Shown: in pieces, positions 1-7,467 of the stretch
How the letters are laid out: each line of letters starts with the position of its first letter
How positions within the stretch are numbered: the stretch's first letter is position 1
Assembly (NCBI GenBank): GCA_030606525.1
Contig: JAUWGG010000007.1
Span: 1 to 13,335, forward strand
Length of the DNA stretch: 13,335 bases
Reading direction: 5' to 3'
Source: Methanobacteriota archaeon
Lineage (GTDB): Archaea; Thermoplasmatota; Thermoplasmata; JAUWGG01
Made by a program: the position numbers and the translations under genes
Notes under the pieces: model-generated
What the model saw: only the letters and a program-made list of their open reading frames with translations
Told to the model about the DNA's origin: nothing
Database searches by the model: none

Positions 1-2061
1 GATATTGTATCTTTCCAGGTTGACACTAATTCGTACTATGATTATAATGGTTTAGGGAGTACCTTTGACATGAATGTGCTTTTTGAAATCTATTTTCCTT
101 CACCTAGTCCTACTATTTATATAGATGAAATCATTTTATTAAATGGGCTTGACAGTGACAGTGATGGTTTGATCGACATTGAAGAAACTGATATTTATGG
201 CACGGATCCAAACAACCCCGACACTGACGGTGATGGTATGCCGGACGGTTGGGAAGTTCAATATAGTCTTAAGCCTTTGGACTCAAGTGATGATGTTGGA
301 GACCCAGATGATGATGGTTTGCCTAATCTGGGTGAATATAACCATGGGACTGACCCCCAAGATTCAGACACGGATGATGATGGGTTGAGTGATAAAGTTG
401 AGATTGATGGTTGGGAGATTTATGTGGATGATATCAATGGGTATAGGTGGTTTCCTACAGTCTACTCCAGCCCCCATACCCCAAATTCAGATAAAGATAG
501 TCTAAGTGATAAACAAGAACACGATAACTCACAATGGCCAAGTCCTGTATTTAGCGATCCGGAAAAGGAAGACACTGATGGTGACGGATTATGGGATGGA
601 TCGACAAAAACTGTAGATGGTCTTCAACATATTGGAGAAGATATTAAAGGTACGAGTCCATGGAAGGCTGATACTGATGGCGATAGATTAGCTGATGGAT
701 GGGATGATGTGAATAGAGATGGAGTTCGACAGACAGACGAAGAAAAAGGTGAATTACAGTATGGGACGGATCCTAATAATTCTGATAGCGATGGCGATAG
801 TCTAAATGATAGAGAAGAGATTATTACTCATGGTACTGATCCTTTGAAAAAGGATACAGACGATGACAAGTTAAGTGATGATGAGGAGACCAATACATAT
901 GGTACTGATCCAACTAAGCCCGATACTGATACTGATTCATTTAGTGACTTCTCAGAGATATATGGGTTTAACACAGATCCTTGTGATAGTGATCTAGATA
1001 CTGATAGCGACTGCATGCCTGATGACTACGAATACGAATGCGGAATTGTTAAAGATGGTTGGCAGAATCCAAACATACATAACAATAGGTATGCTGTGTT
1101 AATTGTAGGTGGTGACTATAAGAATAAAAACTATGCGGCATTCTGGAATGACCTCATATTTATGTACGATATTTTGGTAGATGAGTACGGATATGTCGAT
1201 GATCAACTAAAGGGTTTTAGTCCTGCAACAGATCATATCGCTGTGATATACGCAGATGGAAACGTACCATCAACGACTAACTGCATCGATTGGACTCTTA
1301 TTCATGATGAGAAAGACATCATTGATTACAGTGCGACAAAATCGAACATATCATCAGTATTTACAGAGCTCGGCGATGTGATGGGATCGAATGATTTTTT
1401 GTTCGTATACTTCAACGACCACGGAACTAATTATGATGAGAACAATAATGTAGATCTCACACATAGATATTTCTCGTTATGGGATTTTGATCTTTCTGAT
1501 GGTGTAAAACCGCGAATCCGAGATGATGACTTTGCTATAAATTATGTCGGTAAAATAACAAAATATGCAAGGGAGGTTTTTGTCATAGAAGCGTGCAAGA
1601 GTGGGGGATTTACAGATGATTTGAGTAAATCCGACCGAGTAATAATTACTTCATGTACAAAAATGGAGTACTCAACACCTGGTGATGGTTATGCTGCCGA
1701 CCGAAAAAATGCTCCTTCGATTTATGCTCCACCATCAAACGATTACGGTGAGTTTACATATCATCTCCAGTGTGCTCTTTATAAGCGATTCCCGAATGGT
1801 ACAGCAGTAAACGCGGATTCAAATGGCGAGGGTTATGTGTCAATGGTAGAAGCATTTAACTATGCAGCATCCCACGACAGCCTTGATGGGCAATTATGTG
1901 ATCCCAATCATCCTATGTTTGGGAATAATGATATAGAAACACCGCAATACGATGATAATGGGGATGGTTTTTCGTACCAATATAGAGACGCGAATGGTAC
2001 ACTTCAAGGATTGCTTCCATATGAAGGTGATGGATCTCTAGGTTGTTCGACATTTCTATGA
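1..2061 (+). CDS. Secreted C13/caspase-like cysteine peptidase with calcium-binding repeats (5' partial)
   Basis: The frame is open from base 1, so the gene begins upstream; the ATG at base 70 is internal. The first ~45 codons look like the end of a beta-rich domain. From about base 148 to 1025 there are about eleven DxDxDxxxD-type acidic repeats (for example DTDGDGMPD, DTDDDGLSD, DTDGDGLWD), often separated by a YGTDP-type linker. This is the thrombospondin type 3 / EF-hand-like calcium-binding pattern. From about 1081 to 1960 follows a domain starting NRYAVLIVGG, with a His in FNDHG (codon 1420-1422) and a Cys in IEACKSGG (codon 1594-1596). This is the His/Cys dyad layout of C13 legumain-like and other caspase-fold peptidases. 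The tail has a DGNGEGYVSM-like acidic segment and ends without a membrane anchor or visible sorting tail. Calcium may stabilise or activate it outside the cell (inference). The substrate is unknown. Activity is not proven, but both catalytic residues are present. Confidence 0.85.
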   Translation, partial: DIVSFQVDTNSYYDYNGLGSTFDMNVLFEIYFPSPSPTIYIDEIILLNGLDSDSDGLIDIEETDIYGTDPNNPDTDGDGMPDGWEVQYSLKPLDSSDDVGDPDDDGLPNLGEYNHGTDPQDSDTDDDGLSDKVEIDGWEIYVDDINGYRWFPTVYSSPHTPNSDKDSLSDKQEHDNSQWPSPVFSDPEKEDTDGDGLWDGSTKTVDGLQHIGEDIKGTSPWKADTDGDRLADGWDDVNRDGVRQTDEEKGELQYGTDPNNSDSDGDSLNDREEIITHGTDPLKKDTDDDKLSDDEETNTYGTDPTKPDTDTDSFSDFSEIYGFNTDPCDSDLDTDSDCMPDDYEYECGIVKDGWQNPNIHNNRYAVLIVGGDYKNKNYAAFWNDLIFMYDILVDEYGYVDDQLKGFSPATDHIAVIYADGNVPSTTNCIDWTLIHDEKDIIDYSATKSNISSVFTELGDVMGSNDFLFVYFNDHGTNYDENNNVDLTHRYFSLWDFDLSDGVKPRIRDDDFAINYVGKITKYAREVFVIEACKSGGFTDDLSKSDRVIITSCTKMEYSTPGDGYAADRKNAPSIYAPPSNDYGEFTYHLQCALYKRFPNGTAVNADSNGEGYVSMVEAFNYAASHDSLDGQLCDPNHPMFGNNDIETPQYDDNGDGFSYQYRDANGTLQGLLPYEGDGSLGCSTFL

Positions 2062-2072
2062 ATGGCGATAAA

Positions 2073-3638
2073 ATGAAAAAAAGATTATTTAAAAAAAATA
2101 GGAGGGCAATGAGAGGATTAAAATGCCTCATTTTAGTAGCAGTAGTAATTGGGACACTTATTGCCCAAACTCCTAAAGTTTCTAGCGAGCATCAGGATTG
2201 GTCCACAGGTATGTGTCTCGATCCTAATGGGTCGATCGCTAAATATCCTATTATTCGTATTGATTCTGATAACGACATTCATATTTTTTGGAATGATCTT
2301 GGTAATTTATATTATAAAAAGTTAGATTGCGAGAGGAATACTGTAGTAAACAAAACACTGCTTATAAAAAACACTACTCTACCCTCATCAGTTGCAATAG
2401 ACTCTAAGAATAATATCCACATTGTAGGTTCTACCTACAATGGCCTCTCATACTGGAAATTAAATAGTAATGGAAGCATTCTAATTAATGAAGAGCTAAT
2501 AAATTCGAGTGCAAAGACAGGGGAGATATTTATAGATTTGTTCGATCACCTCTACATCACATGGAAGGACTCTAAATATATATACTGCACAAAATTAGAT
2601 AATAATGGTACTCCTTTAATTGATGCCTTTAACATTTTATCAGAACATTTCGTTATAGGAAATCTGGTAGATGATAATAATGATATTAATATAATTTCGT
2701 GCAATAATAAAAGTGGGAATTTTGAAATTTACTATAGAAAATTAGACGACGAATTGAAGCTATTAATTAGCAATACACAAATTACTTCTAGCCATACAGA
2801 TAAACAAGTTGCGACTAGTACTATCGATTTAGACAATTCTATTCATATAGTGTGGAATGATGATAAGAAGGGGTATGACGAAATATATTATATGAAAATT
2901 AACAATGACGGGGGCATTCTGAGGAACGAGACAAGAATGACTTTCACCTCTTCAGAGAAAAGAGTTCCAATAATTACCTCTGATCTAAACAACGATATGC
3001 ATTTGCTCTGGGTAGATGATAGAAATGGACTCGAAGAGATTTTCTATAAAAAACTGGATAAATGGGGAAATATACTTATCAACGACACTAGGTTTATCTA
3101 TGGGATTGAAGCTTGTAGAAATCCTTCAGTAGCGATTGATTTGCAAAACAATATCAACGTTGTCCATAGGTATGGTCCAGGGGGCTATAGTGGAAGTAGA
3201 ATCTTCTATAAATGGGGAATCCCCGACCTTAAAGTATCAAAATTTACTTTCTCGAAAGATAGTCCTCTGGTGGGTGAACCTGTTTTGATTAATGCCACCA
3301 TCATCAACTTTGGGATGATTAATACACCTTTGTTTACAGTAGGATTCTATTTTGATGATATATTAGTTAGTGAGGTAAATGTCTCAATCGCTGCTTGCTC
3401 AGCGGAAATAGTCTCTATTAATTGGTCAGCGAAAGCAGGAAATTATTTGATGAAAGTATTGGTAGACATAGATAACGATGTCAATGAATGTAATGAGACA
3501 AACAATGAGGCGACGGGGATGATTAGAGTGAAAGAAGAGATTTCCAATGATTACCTTTTACTCATTACAGTTATGATCATTGTTATATCTACAATGGTTA
3601 TACTAACTTTTATCTGGAAGAAACTTAGTATAAAGTAA
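2073..3638 (+). CDS. Membrane-anchored seven-repeat beta-propeller protein with CARDB domain
   Basis: No named family is certain. Seven repeats of the pattern [IV]-x-D-x-x-N-x-[IL]-[HY]-[IV]-x-W followed by a YY-x-K-L-D strand run from about 2250 to 3220, which suggests a seven-bladed beta-propeller related to sialidase/TolB-like folds. A CARDB-type Ig-like domain follows (about 3225-3525; starts PDLKVSKF, contains NATIINFG and ends NECNETNN). A C-terminal membrane helix (about 3552-3615) ends in a short Lys-rich tail. The N-terminus has a basic segment and a hydrophobic stretch (GLKCLILVAVVIGTLIAQ), so most of the protein should lie outside the cell. The start is uncertain. ATG 2058 overlaps the upstream stop as ATGA. 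ATG 2073 gives a basic signal-peptide n-region. ATG 2109 has GGAGGG only 2 nt upstream. I chose 2073. It probably shares a transcript with the peptidase gene. A binding or scaffold role at the surface is inferred only from domains. Confidence 0.8.
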   Translation: MKKRLFKKNRRAMRGLKCLILVAVVIGTLIAQTPKVSSEHQDWSTGMCLDPNGSIAKYPIIRIDSDNDIHIFWNDLGNLYYKKLDCERNTVVNKTLLIKNTTLPSSVAIDSKNNIHIVGSTYNGLSYWKLNSNGSILINEELINSSAKTGEIFIDLFDHLYITWKDSKYIYCTKLDNNGTPLIDAFNILSEHFVIGNLVDDNNDINIISCNNKSGNFEIYYRKLDDELKLLISNTQITSSHTDKQVATSTIDLDNSIHIVWNDDKKGYDEIYYMKINNDGGILRNETRMTFTSSEKRVPIITSDLNNDMHLLWVDDRNGLEEIFYKKLDKWGNILINDTRFIYGIEACRNPSVAIDLQNNINVVHRYGPGGYSGSRIFYKWGIPDLKVSKFTFSKDSPLVGEPVLINATIINFGMINTPLFTVGFYFDDILVSEVNVSIAACSAEIVSINWSAKAGNYLMKVLVDIDNDVNECNETNNEATGMIRVKEEISNDYLLLITVMIIVISTMVILTFIWKKLSIK

Positions 3639-3836
3639 TTCCATCAAGACTCTAACTTTCTTCACTTGCGATGGCCTGCTCCCATAGTTAGTGACCTAAA
3701 GAAGGAAGATGGTGATGGTATGTTTAGTCAGTGGTATGCCACGCAATATATTAATATTGAGACTATAATCGGCGATATAAAGTGGCATTTCAATATGGGT
3801 TCAACATATCTTGGAGAGTGTCATGTTGGTCAGTAA
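3639..3836 (+). pseudogene. Possible gene remnant between the two propeller genes
   Basis: After the stop of the upstream gene at 3636-3638 the same frame stays open for 65 codons to TAA at 3834-3836. The translation looks protein-like, with segments such as LHLRWPAPIVSDLKKEDGDG and WYATQYINIETIIGDIKWHF that are rich in aromatic residues. The only in-frame ATG (3720) has no clear ribosome binding site, and the frame overlaps the start of the next gene by 14 nt. I do not recognise the family. It could be the end of a decayed gene, or chance. The segment also seems to hold the promoter of the next gene, which argues against its being translated. Confidence 0.25.
3774..3782 (+). promoter_or_regulatory. 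Candidate TATA box for the second propeller gene
   Basis: GATATAAAG matches an archaeal TATA element. Its centre is about 25 nt upstream of position 3803, which would give a leader of about 20 nt. That leader would contain GGAG at 3813-3816, 6 nt before the ATG at 3823. Confidence 0.45.
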
Positions 3837-5178
3837 AAAGGACAAGAAAATGAAAAAAATCATCTTGATTGTCGGAGTTGTTGCTGTTGCGATAACATTG
3901 ATAGTTTTAGCATACTTTTTAATTATAGAATCATCTACTCCCTGGGGATGGTCAGAAGACATGGATTTGACTCCCAATATGAAATATTCACAGAGTCCAG
4001 ATATTGCTGTAGATTCAGAAAATAATCTTTATGTAGTTTGGATGGAAGGGCGATTTTTGGGAACTGGGTCTAAAGGGAAACTGTATTATCTGAAGATTGA
4101 AACTAACGGGAATATTCGATTTAACAATACTCCTTTAATAGAGAATATTACTTCATACGATTCATCCATTGCTCTTGACTCACAGGACAATATGCATCTC
4201 GTGGTAGTTACTACTGAGGGATTGAACTATCTAAAAATTGATAAAAATAGGTATATCATAACCAAGAAGCTAATATCTCAAAATGGTACAGTATATGATA
4301 AGTCTGTTGCAATTGATGGAAGCGATAGGGCATATGTAGTCTGGGCAAATACATATGAAGAGGTCGATGAAACTAATTTCCATATATGGTCCACTGACAT
4401 ATACTTCACTAAAATAGATGTAGATGGAACATTTTTAATTAAAGATAAACATATAGATTACATCCTCTCAACTATCTCTCCACCAATAATTAAAATGGAC
4501 TCAGAAAATAACATCCATCTAGCATGGGCAAAGGGCGAAGGAAATGATACGGGAGTTTATTATAAAAAAATAGATTGGGAAGGAGATACTTTAATTAATA
4601 ATACAAGAATCTCTGACCCAAACTTCCCAGATTGCTATAAACCTGCTATTACAAGAGATTCAAATGATAACATATACATAACTTGGAAGGTTGACAATAG
4701 ACTTTCTGGAGAAGATGAAGTTTATTATAGAAAGTTGAATGATAATGGGGAAGCATTGATTAATCCCGTCAAGCTATCCCCAAGTGGGGTTGGAGGAGCC
4801 ATATACGGTCCTGATATGGCAATAGATTCAAATGATCAAATACATGTGATATATGCGAGATGGTCTCAAACTGGATATGGGCTCTATTATGTGAGTTTTG
4901 ATAGCAATGGAAATATCTTAGTTAACAATTTAGAATTATCTTCTGCTGAAGAATCCAGTGATCCAGTAATTGCAGTTGATTCAAATAATAATATTCATGT
5001 GGTTTGGCGGAGGGGAACAGAAAGGGGACTTTTCGACCCAAGCATATATTACAAACATAGCGGGATTGAAGACTGGTTTCAAGTTGTCTTAACTTATATC
5101 TTACTGCCAATGGCTGCTATAGTTGTAATTATCCTTACTGCATACATGTGGAATAAACAGCGAAGCAAACCCGTTTAG
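3823..5178 (+). CDS. Membrane-anchored seven-repeat beta-propeller protein, paralogue of the preceding gene
   Basis: This 451-residue protein has the same architecture as its neighbour but lacks the CARDB domain. An N-terminal hydrophobic helix follows MKK (IILIVGVVAVAITLIVLAYF). Seven repeats follow (IAVDSENNLYVVW, IALDSQDNMHLVV, VAIDGSDRAYVVW, IKMDSENNIHLAW, ITRDSNDNIYITW, MAIDSNDQIHVIY, IAVDSNNNIHVVW), most ending in a YY-x-K-[IL]-D strand. A C-terminal membrane helix (about 5083-5145) ends in NKQRSKPV. This predicts a propeller held at the membrane at both ends, or at one end if the N-terminus is cleaved. The start at ATG 3823 is supported by GGAG 6 nt upstream; ATG 3850 is an alternative. 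It arose by tandem duplication with the upstream gene, followed by gain or loss of CARDB (inference). Function is unknown; ligand binding or surface assembly is plausible. Confidence 0.82.
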   Translation: MLVSKKDKKMKKIILIVGVVAVAITLIVLAYFLIIESSTPWGWSEDMDLTPNMKYSQSPDIAVDSENNLYVVWMEGRFLGTGSKGKLYYLKIETNGNIRFNNTPLIENITSYDSSIALDSQDNMHLVVVTTEGLNYLKIDKNRYIITKKLISQNGTVYDKSVAIDGSDRAYVVWANTYEEVDETNFHIWSTDIYFTKIDVDGTFLIKDKHIDYILSTISPPIIKMDSENNIHLAWAKGEGNDTGVYYKKIDWEGDTLINNTRISDPNFPDCYKPAITRDSNDNIYITWKVDNRLSGEDEVYYRKLNDNGEALINPVKLSPSGVGGAIYGPDMAIDSNDQIHVIYARWSQTGYGLYYVSFDSNGNILVNNLELSSAEESSDPVIAVDSNNNIHVVWRRGTERGLFDPSIYYKHSGIEDWFQVVLTYILLPMAAIVVIILTAYMWNKQRSKPV

Positions 5179-5211
5179 AACTAGTTGAAGTCATCACTTC
5201 CATGAGCAACA

Positions 5212-5218
5212 TTTATAT
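5212..5218 (+). promoter_or_regulatory. TATA box of the DUF106-cmk-cbf5 operon
   Basis: TTTATAT is centred about 28 nt before the ATG at 5243. Archaeal transcription starts about 25 nt after the TATA centre, so the mRNA should begin within 2-4 nt of the start codon. That makes it essentially leaderless, which agrees with the lack of a good ribosome binding site there. Confidence 0.6.
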
Positions 5219-5242
5219 CCATTTATTGTATGTGGAAGTAAC

Positions 5243-5902
5243 ATGACTGATGAGCAGAGAGCGCCAGCATCGCCGTTAGGCGGTAGTTCGTTTCTACTTA
5301 TAATAATGTTCGTATTCGTGATGATGATAATGTTCGATAATAATTTGCGCATGGCTACAGCTGAGATGGTTGGTTGGATTTTAGATCCATTGATAGGTTT
5401 TAATGGTACTTATCCGATCTTAACACTTCTTTGTGCTGGAATCATCATGACGGGAATAAGCACACTCCTTCGACATTTCAATACAGATTGGGTGGAGACA
5501 GCAAGATCCCAAAAGATCATGGGTGTATTCAATAAAGAATTGAGGAAAGCACAAATGAACCAGAACGCCAATAAGATAAAGAAACTAAAAGAAATTCAGC
5601 CTGAAATGATGCAGAAACAAATGAAAACATCAAAGAGCCAAATGAAGCTCATGCCTGTGACCATGCTAATAGTGATCCCAATATTTGCATGGATTGGCTG
5701 GTATTTTATTCCAGGCTTATCGAGCAAAATAATCTCTGTGCCTTGGGCATTCAATGTGAGCTTGACAAGCGTTACCGTTTTATGGCATTGGATCCTGCTT
5801 TATTCTATGTTTTCTATTCCCTTTCAGCAGGTACTCCAAGGATGTTTGAAACTTTTTACCTTTAAAAGGAAGTTGGACGCTCTGGAATTCACTGGAGATT
5901 AA
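5243..5902 (+). CDS. DUF106 membrane protein (archaeal EMC3/TMCO1, YidC/Oxa1 superfamily)
   Basis: This 219-residue protein is the archaeal member of the Oxa1 superfamily, related to EMC3, TMCO1 and GET1, which help insert membrane proteins. Hydrophobic helices lie at about residues 17-31, 57-76, 137-156 and 174-192. Between the second and third lies a long basic, Met- and Gln-rich helical region (about 84-136, with KIKKLKEIQPEMMQKQMK). It is typical of the cytosolic coiled coil that contacts the ribosome or substrate. Family placement rests on length, layout and its position directly before cytidylate kinase, the usual archaeal order at the end of the secY ribosomal-protein cluster. Here secY and adk are not upstream; unrelated surface-protein genes are. 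The stop codon directly abuts the next start (TAA then ATG), so the two are translated from one mRNA. Confidence 0.85.
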   Translation: MTDEQRAPASPLGGSSFLLIIMFVFVMMIMFDNNLRMATAEMVGWILDPLIGFNGTYPILTLLCAGIIMTGISTLLRHFNTDWVETARSQKIMGVFNKELRKAQMNQNANKIKKLKEIQPEMMQKQMKTSKSQMKLMPVTMLIVIPIFAWIGWYFIPGLSSKIISVPWAFNVSLTSVTVLWHWILLYSMFSIPFQQVLQGCLKLFTFKRKLDALEFTGD

Positions 5903-6421
5903 ATGTTAATCACTATAAGCGGTCTTCCAGGCAGTGGGACAACCACGATAGCGAATCTTTTATCTAAAGCACTTAATTTAAAATTGATCTCTTCTGGAGA
6001 AATATTTAGGGAGTTAGCAATAAAAAAAGGGATCAGCTTGGAAGAATTTGGTGAACTGGCAGAAACAAATTCAGAGATCGATAAAGAATTGGATGATAAT
6101 ATTCTAAAGATGGTGAAGGAGAAAAGCATCGTCGAAGGTAGATTAACAGGTTTCATGTTTCATAAAAATAACATTCAGGCTTTCAAGATATGGATCGATG
6201 CACCACTGGAGATCAGGGCAAAGAGGGTTGCTGATCGGGAAGGTAAATCGGTAAAACAAACCAAAAAAGAAATTAAGAAAAGGGAAAGATGCGAACTAAA
6301 TCGATATAAAAAGATATATGGCATAGACTTGAGGGAAAAAAGCATCTACGATCTGGTCATCAATTCAAAAGATAAAAAGCCGGAAAAGATCCTTGACATT
6401 ATTCTAAATAAAATAAAGTGA
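5903..6421 (+). CDS. cmk: Cytidylate kinase, archaeal type
   Basis: This 172-residue enzyme phosphorylates CMP/dCMP to the diphosphate with ATP in pyrimidine salvage. The P-loop GLPGSGTT is at residues 7-14. A substrate-binding segment SSGEIFRELAIKKGISLEEF is at about 30-49, and a VEGRLTGF strand-loop is at 77-84. A lid with RVADREGKS is at 108-116, and an RERCELNRYKKIYGID motif at 127-142 is typical of the short archaeal CMP kinases. The length matches that family. GGAG at 5894-5897 lies 5 nt before the ATG, which immediately follows the DUF106 stop codon. The gene is followed by cbf5 after a 4-nt gap, the common archaeal neighbourhood, although rpl34e and rpl14e, often found between them, are absent here. 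Confidence 0.92.
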   Translation: MLITISGLPGSGTTTIANLLSKALNLKLISSGEIFRELAIKKGISLEEFGELAETNSEIDKELDDNILKMVKEKSIVEGRLTGFMFHKNNIQAFKIWIDAPLEIRAKRVADREGKSVKQTKKEIKKRERCELNRYKKIYGIDLREKSIYDLVINSKDKKPEKILDIILNKIK

Positions 6422-6425
6422 TGAA

Positions 6426-7391
6426 ATGGTTAAAAGATTGGTCTCAGTCAGCATTCCTTCAAGTAGATATGGGAAAGAACCTAAAATGAGGAGCATAGAA
6501 GAACTTCTCAACCTCGGCGTCATCAATCTGGATAAGCCTAGAGGACCAACTTCCCATCAGGTAAGCTCATGGGTCAAAGATATATTGAACATAGAAAAAG
6601 CGGGGCACAGCGGCACCTTAGATCCAAAGGTTACAGGTGTGCTGCCCATAGCCCTTAACAGTGCAACTAAAGCATTGGATGTTCTTTTGCTCGGTAAAAA
6701 GGAATATGTAGGGGTCATGCGCACCCACCAGCTCATTGATGAGAAAAAAATATTGAAGATGTTCAAAGAATTTGAGGGAGAGCTATATCAAACTCCACCG
6801 TTAAGATCTGCGGTCAAAAGGCAGTTAAGGAAAAGAACTATTTACAGATTAGAGGTAATTGAGATCGATAAAAGGGATGTGCTGTTCAAAGCGCTGTGTG
6901 AACCTGGCACTTACATGAGAACACTGTGTTATGACATAGGTGAAGCTTTAGGCATTGGTGCGCACATGCAGGAGCTGAGACGAACAAGAAGCGGACCGTT
7001 CATAGAAAAGGACTCGCACACACTCCATGAACTGAAGGATGCGTTCGTTTATTGGAAGGAGAATGATGAAGAAGTAGAATTAAGGAAGATCATTTTACCC
7101 ATGGAAGAGATGTTCAAGGATATGCCAAAGATCGTGGTCAAGCATTCAGCTGTTGATGCGATCTGTCATGGTGCGAACCTTGCTATTCCCGGTATCATAC
7201 AAACAACAGAGCGCATAAAAAAGGGGGATGTCGTATCATTAACTACCGAGAAAGGAGAAGGAATAGCCATTGGACAAGCGCTTATGACCTCATCAGAAAT
7301 GTTAAAGAATAAAACCGGTACAGCGATAAAGACAATGCGCGTTCTGATGGAACCTGGAACATACCCAAAAATGTGGAAGACTAAACAATAA
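6426..7391 (+). CDS. cbf5: tRNA/rRNA pseudouridine synthase Cbf5 (dyskerin homologue)
   Basis: This 321-residue protein is the catalytic subunit of the box H/ACA ribonucleoprotein. It converts guide-selected uridines in rRNA to pseudouridine, and in archaea can also act on tRNA U55. The TruB-type catalytic motif GHSGTLDPKVTG is present, with the catalytic Asp at residue 66. The motif GVINLDKPRGPTSHQV precedes it and YMRTLCYDIGEALG lies further on. A C-terminal PUA domain spans about residues 232-310 (IVVKHSAVDAICHGANLAIPG, then GDVVSLTTEKGEGIAIGQA) and binds the H/ACA RNA. Length and order are normal for archaeal Cbf5. The ATG lies 4 nt after the cmk stop; ATG at residue 21 is a less likely alternative. 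The Nop10, Gar1 and L7Ae partners are not in this window. Confidence 0.96.
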   Translation: MVKRLVSVSIPSSRYGKEPKMRSIEELLNLGVINLDKPRGPTSHQVSSWVKDILNIEKAGHSGTLDPKVTGVLPIALNSATKALDVLLLGKKEYVGVMRTHQLIDEKKILKMFKEFEGELYQTPPLRSAVKRQLRKRTIYRLEVIEIDKRDVLFKALCEPGTYMRTLCYDIGEALGIGAHMQELRRTRSGPFIEKDSHTLHELKDAFVYWKENDEEVELRKIILPMEEMFKDMPKIVVKHSAVDAICHGANLAIPGIIQTTERIKKGDVVSLTTEKGEGIAIGQALMTSSEMLKNKTGTAIKTMRVLMEPGTYPKMWKTKQ

Positions 7392-7467
7392 TACGTAAGG
7401 TTTAATATTGGTTATACATTCAGTCTGATAGAGGATTATAAGGTAAATAAGAATTATAAATTCAAAG

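Noticed and set aside
70..72. ATG at 70 as the true start of the peptidase gene
   Set aside because: The frame is open and protein-like back to base 1 and there is no ribosome binding site, so the gene begins outside the window.
148..1025. The repeated acidic segment as a DNA repeat array or CRISPR
   Set aside because: The periodicity is at protein level (DxDxDxxxD) with variable codons and spacing. There are no constant repeats with unique spacers anywhere in the window.
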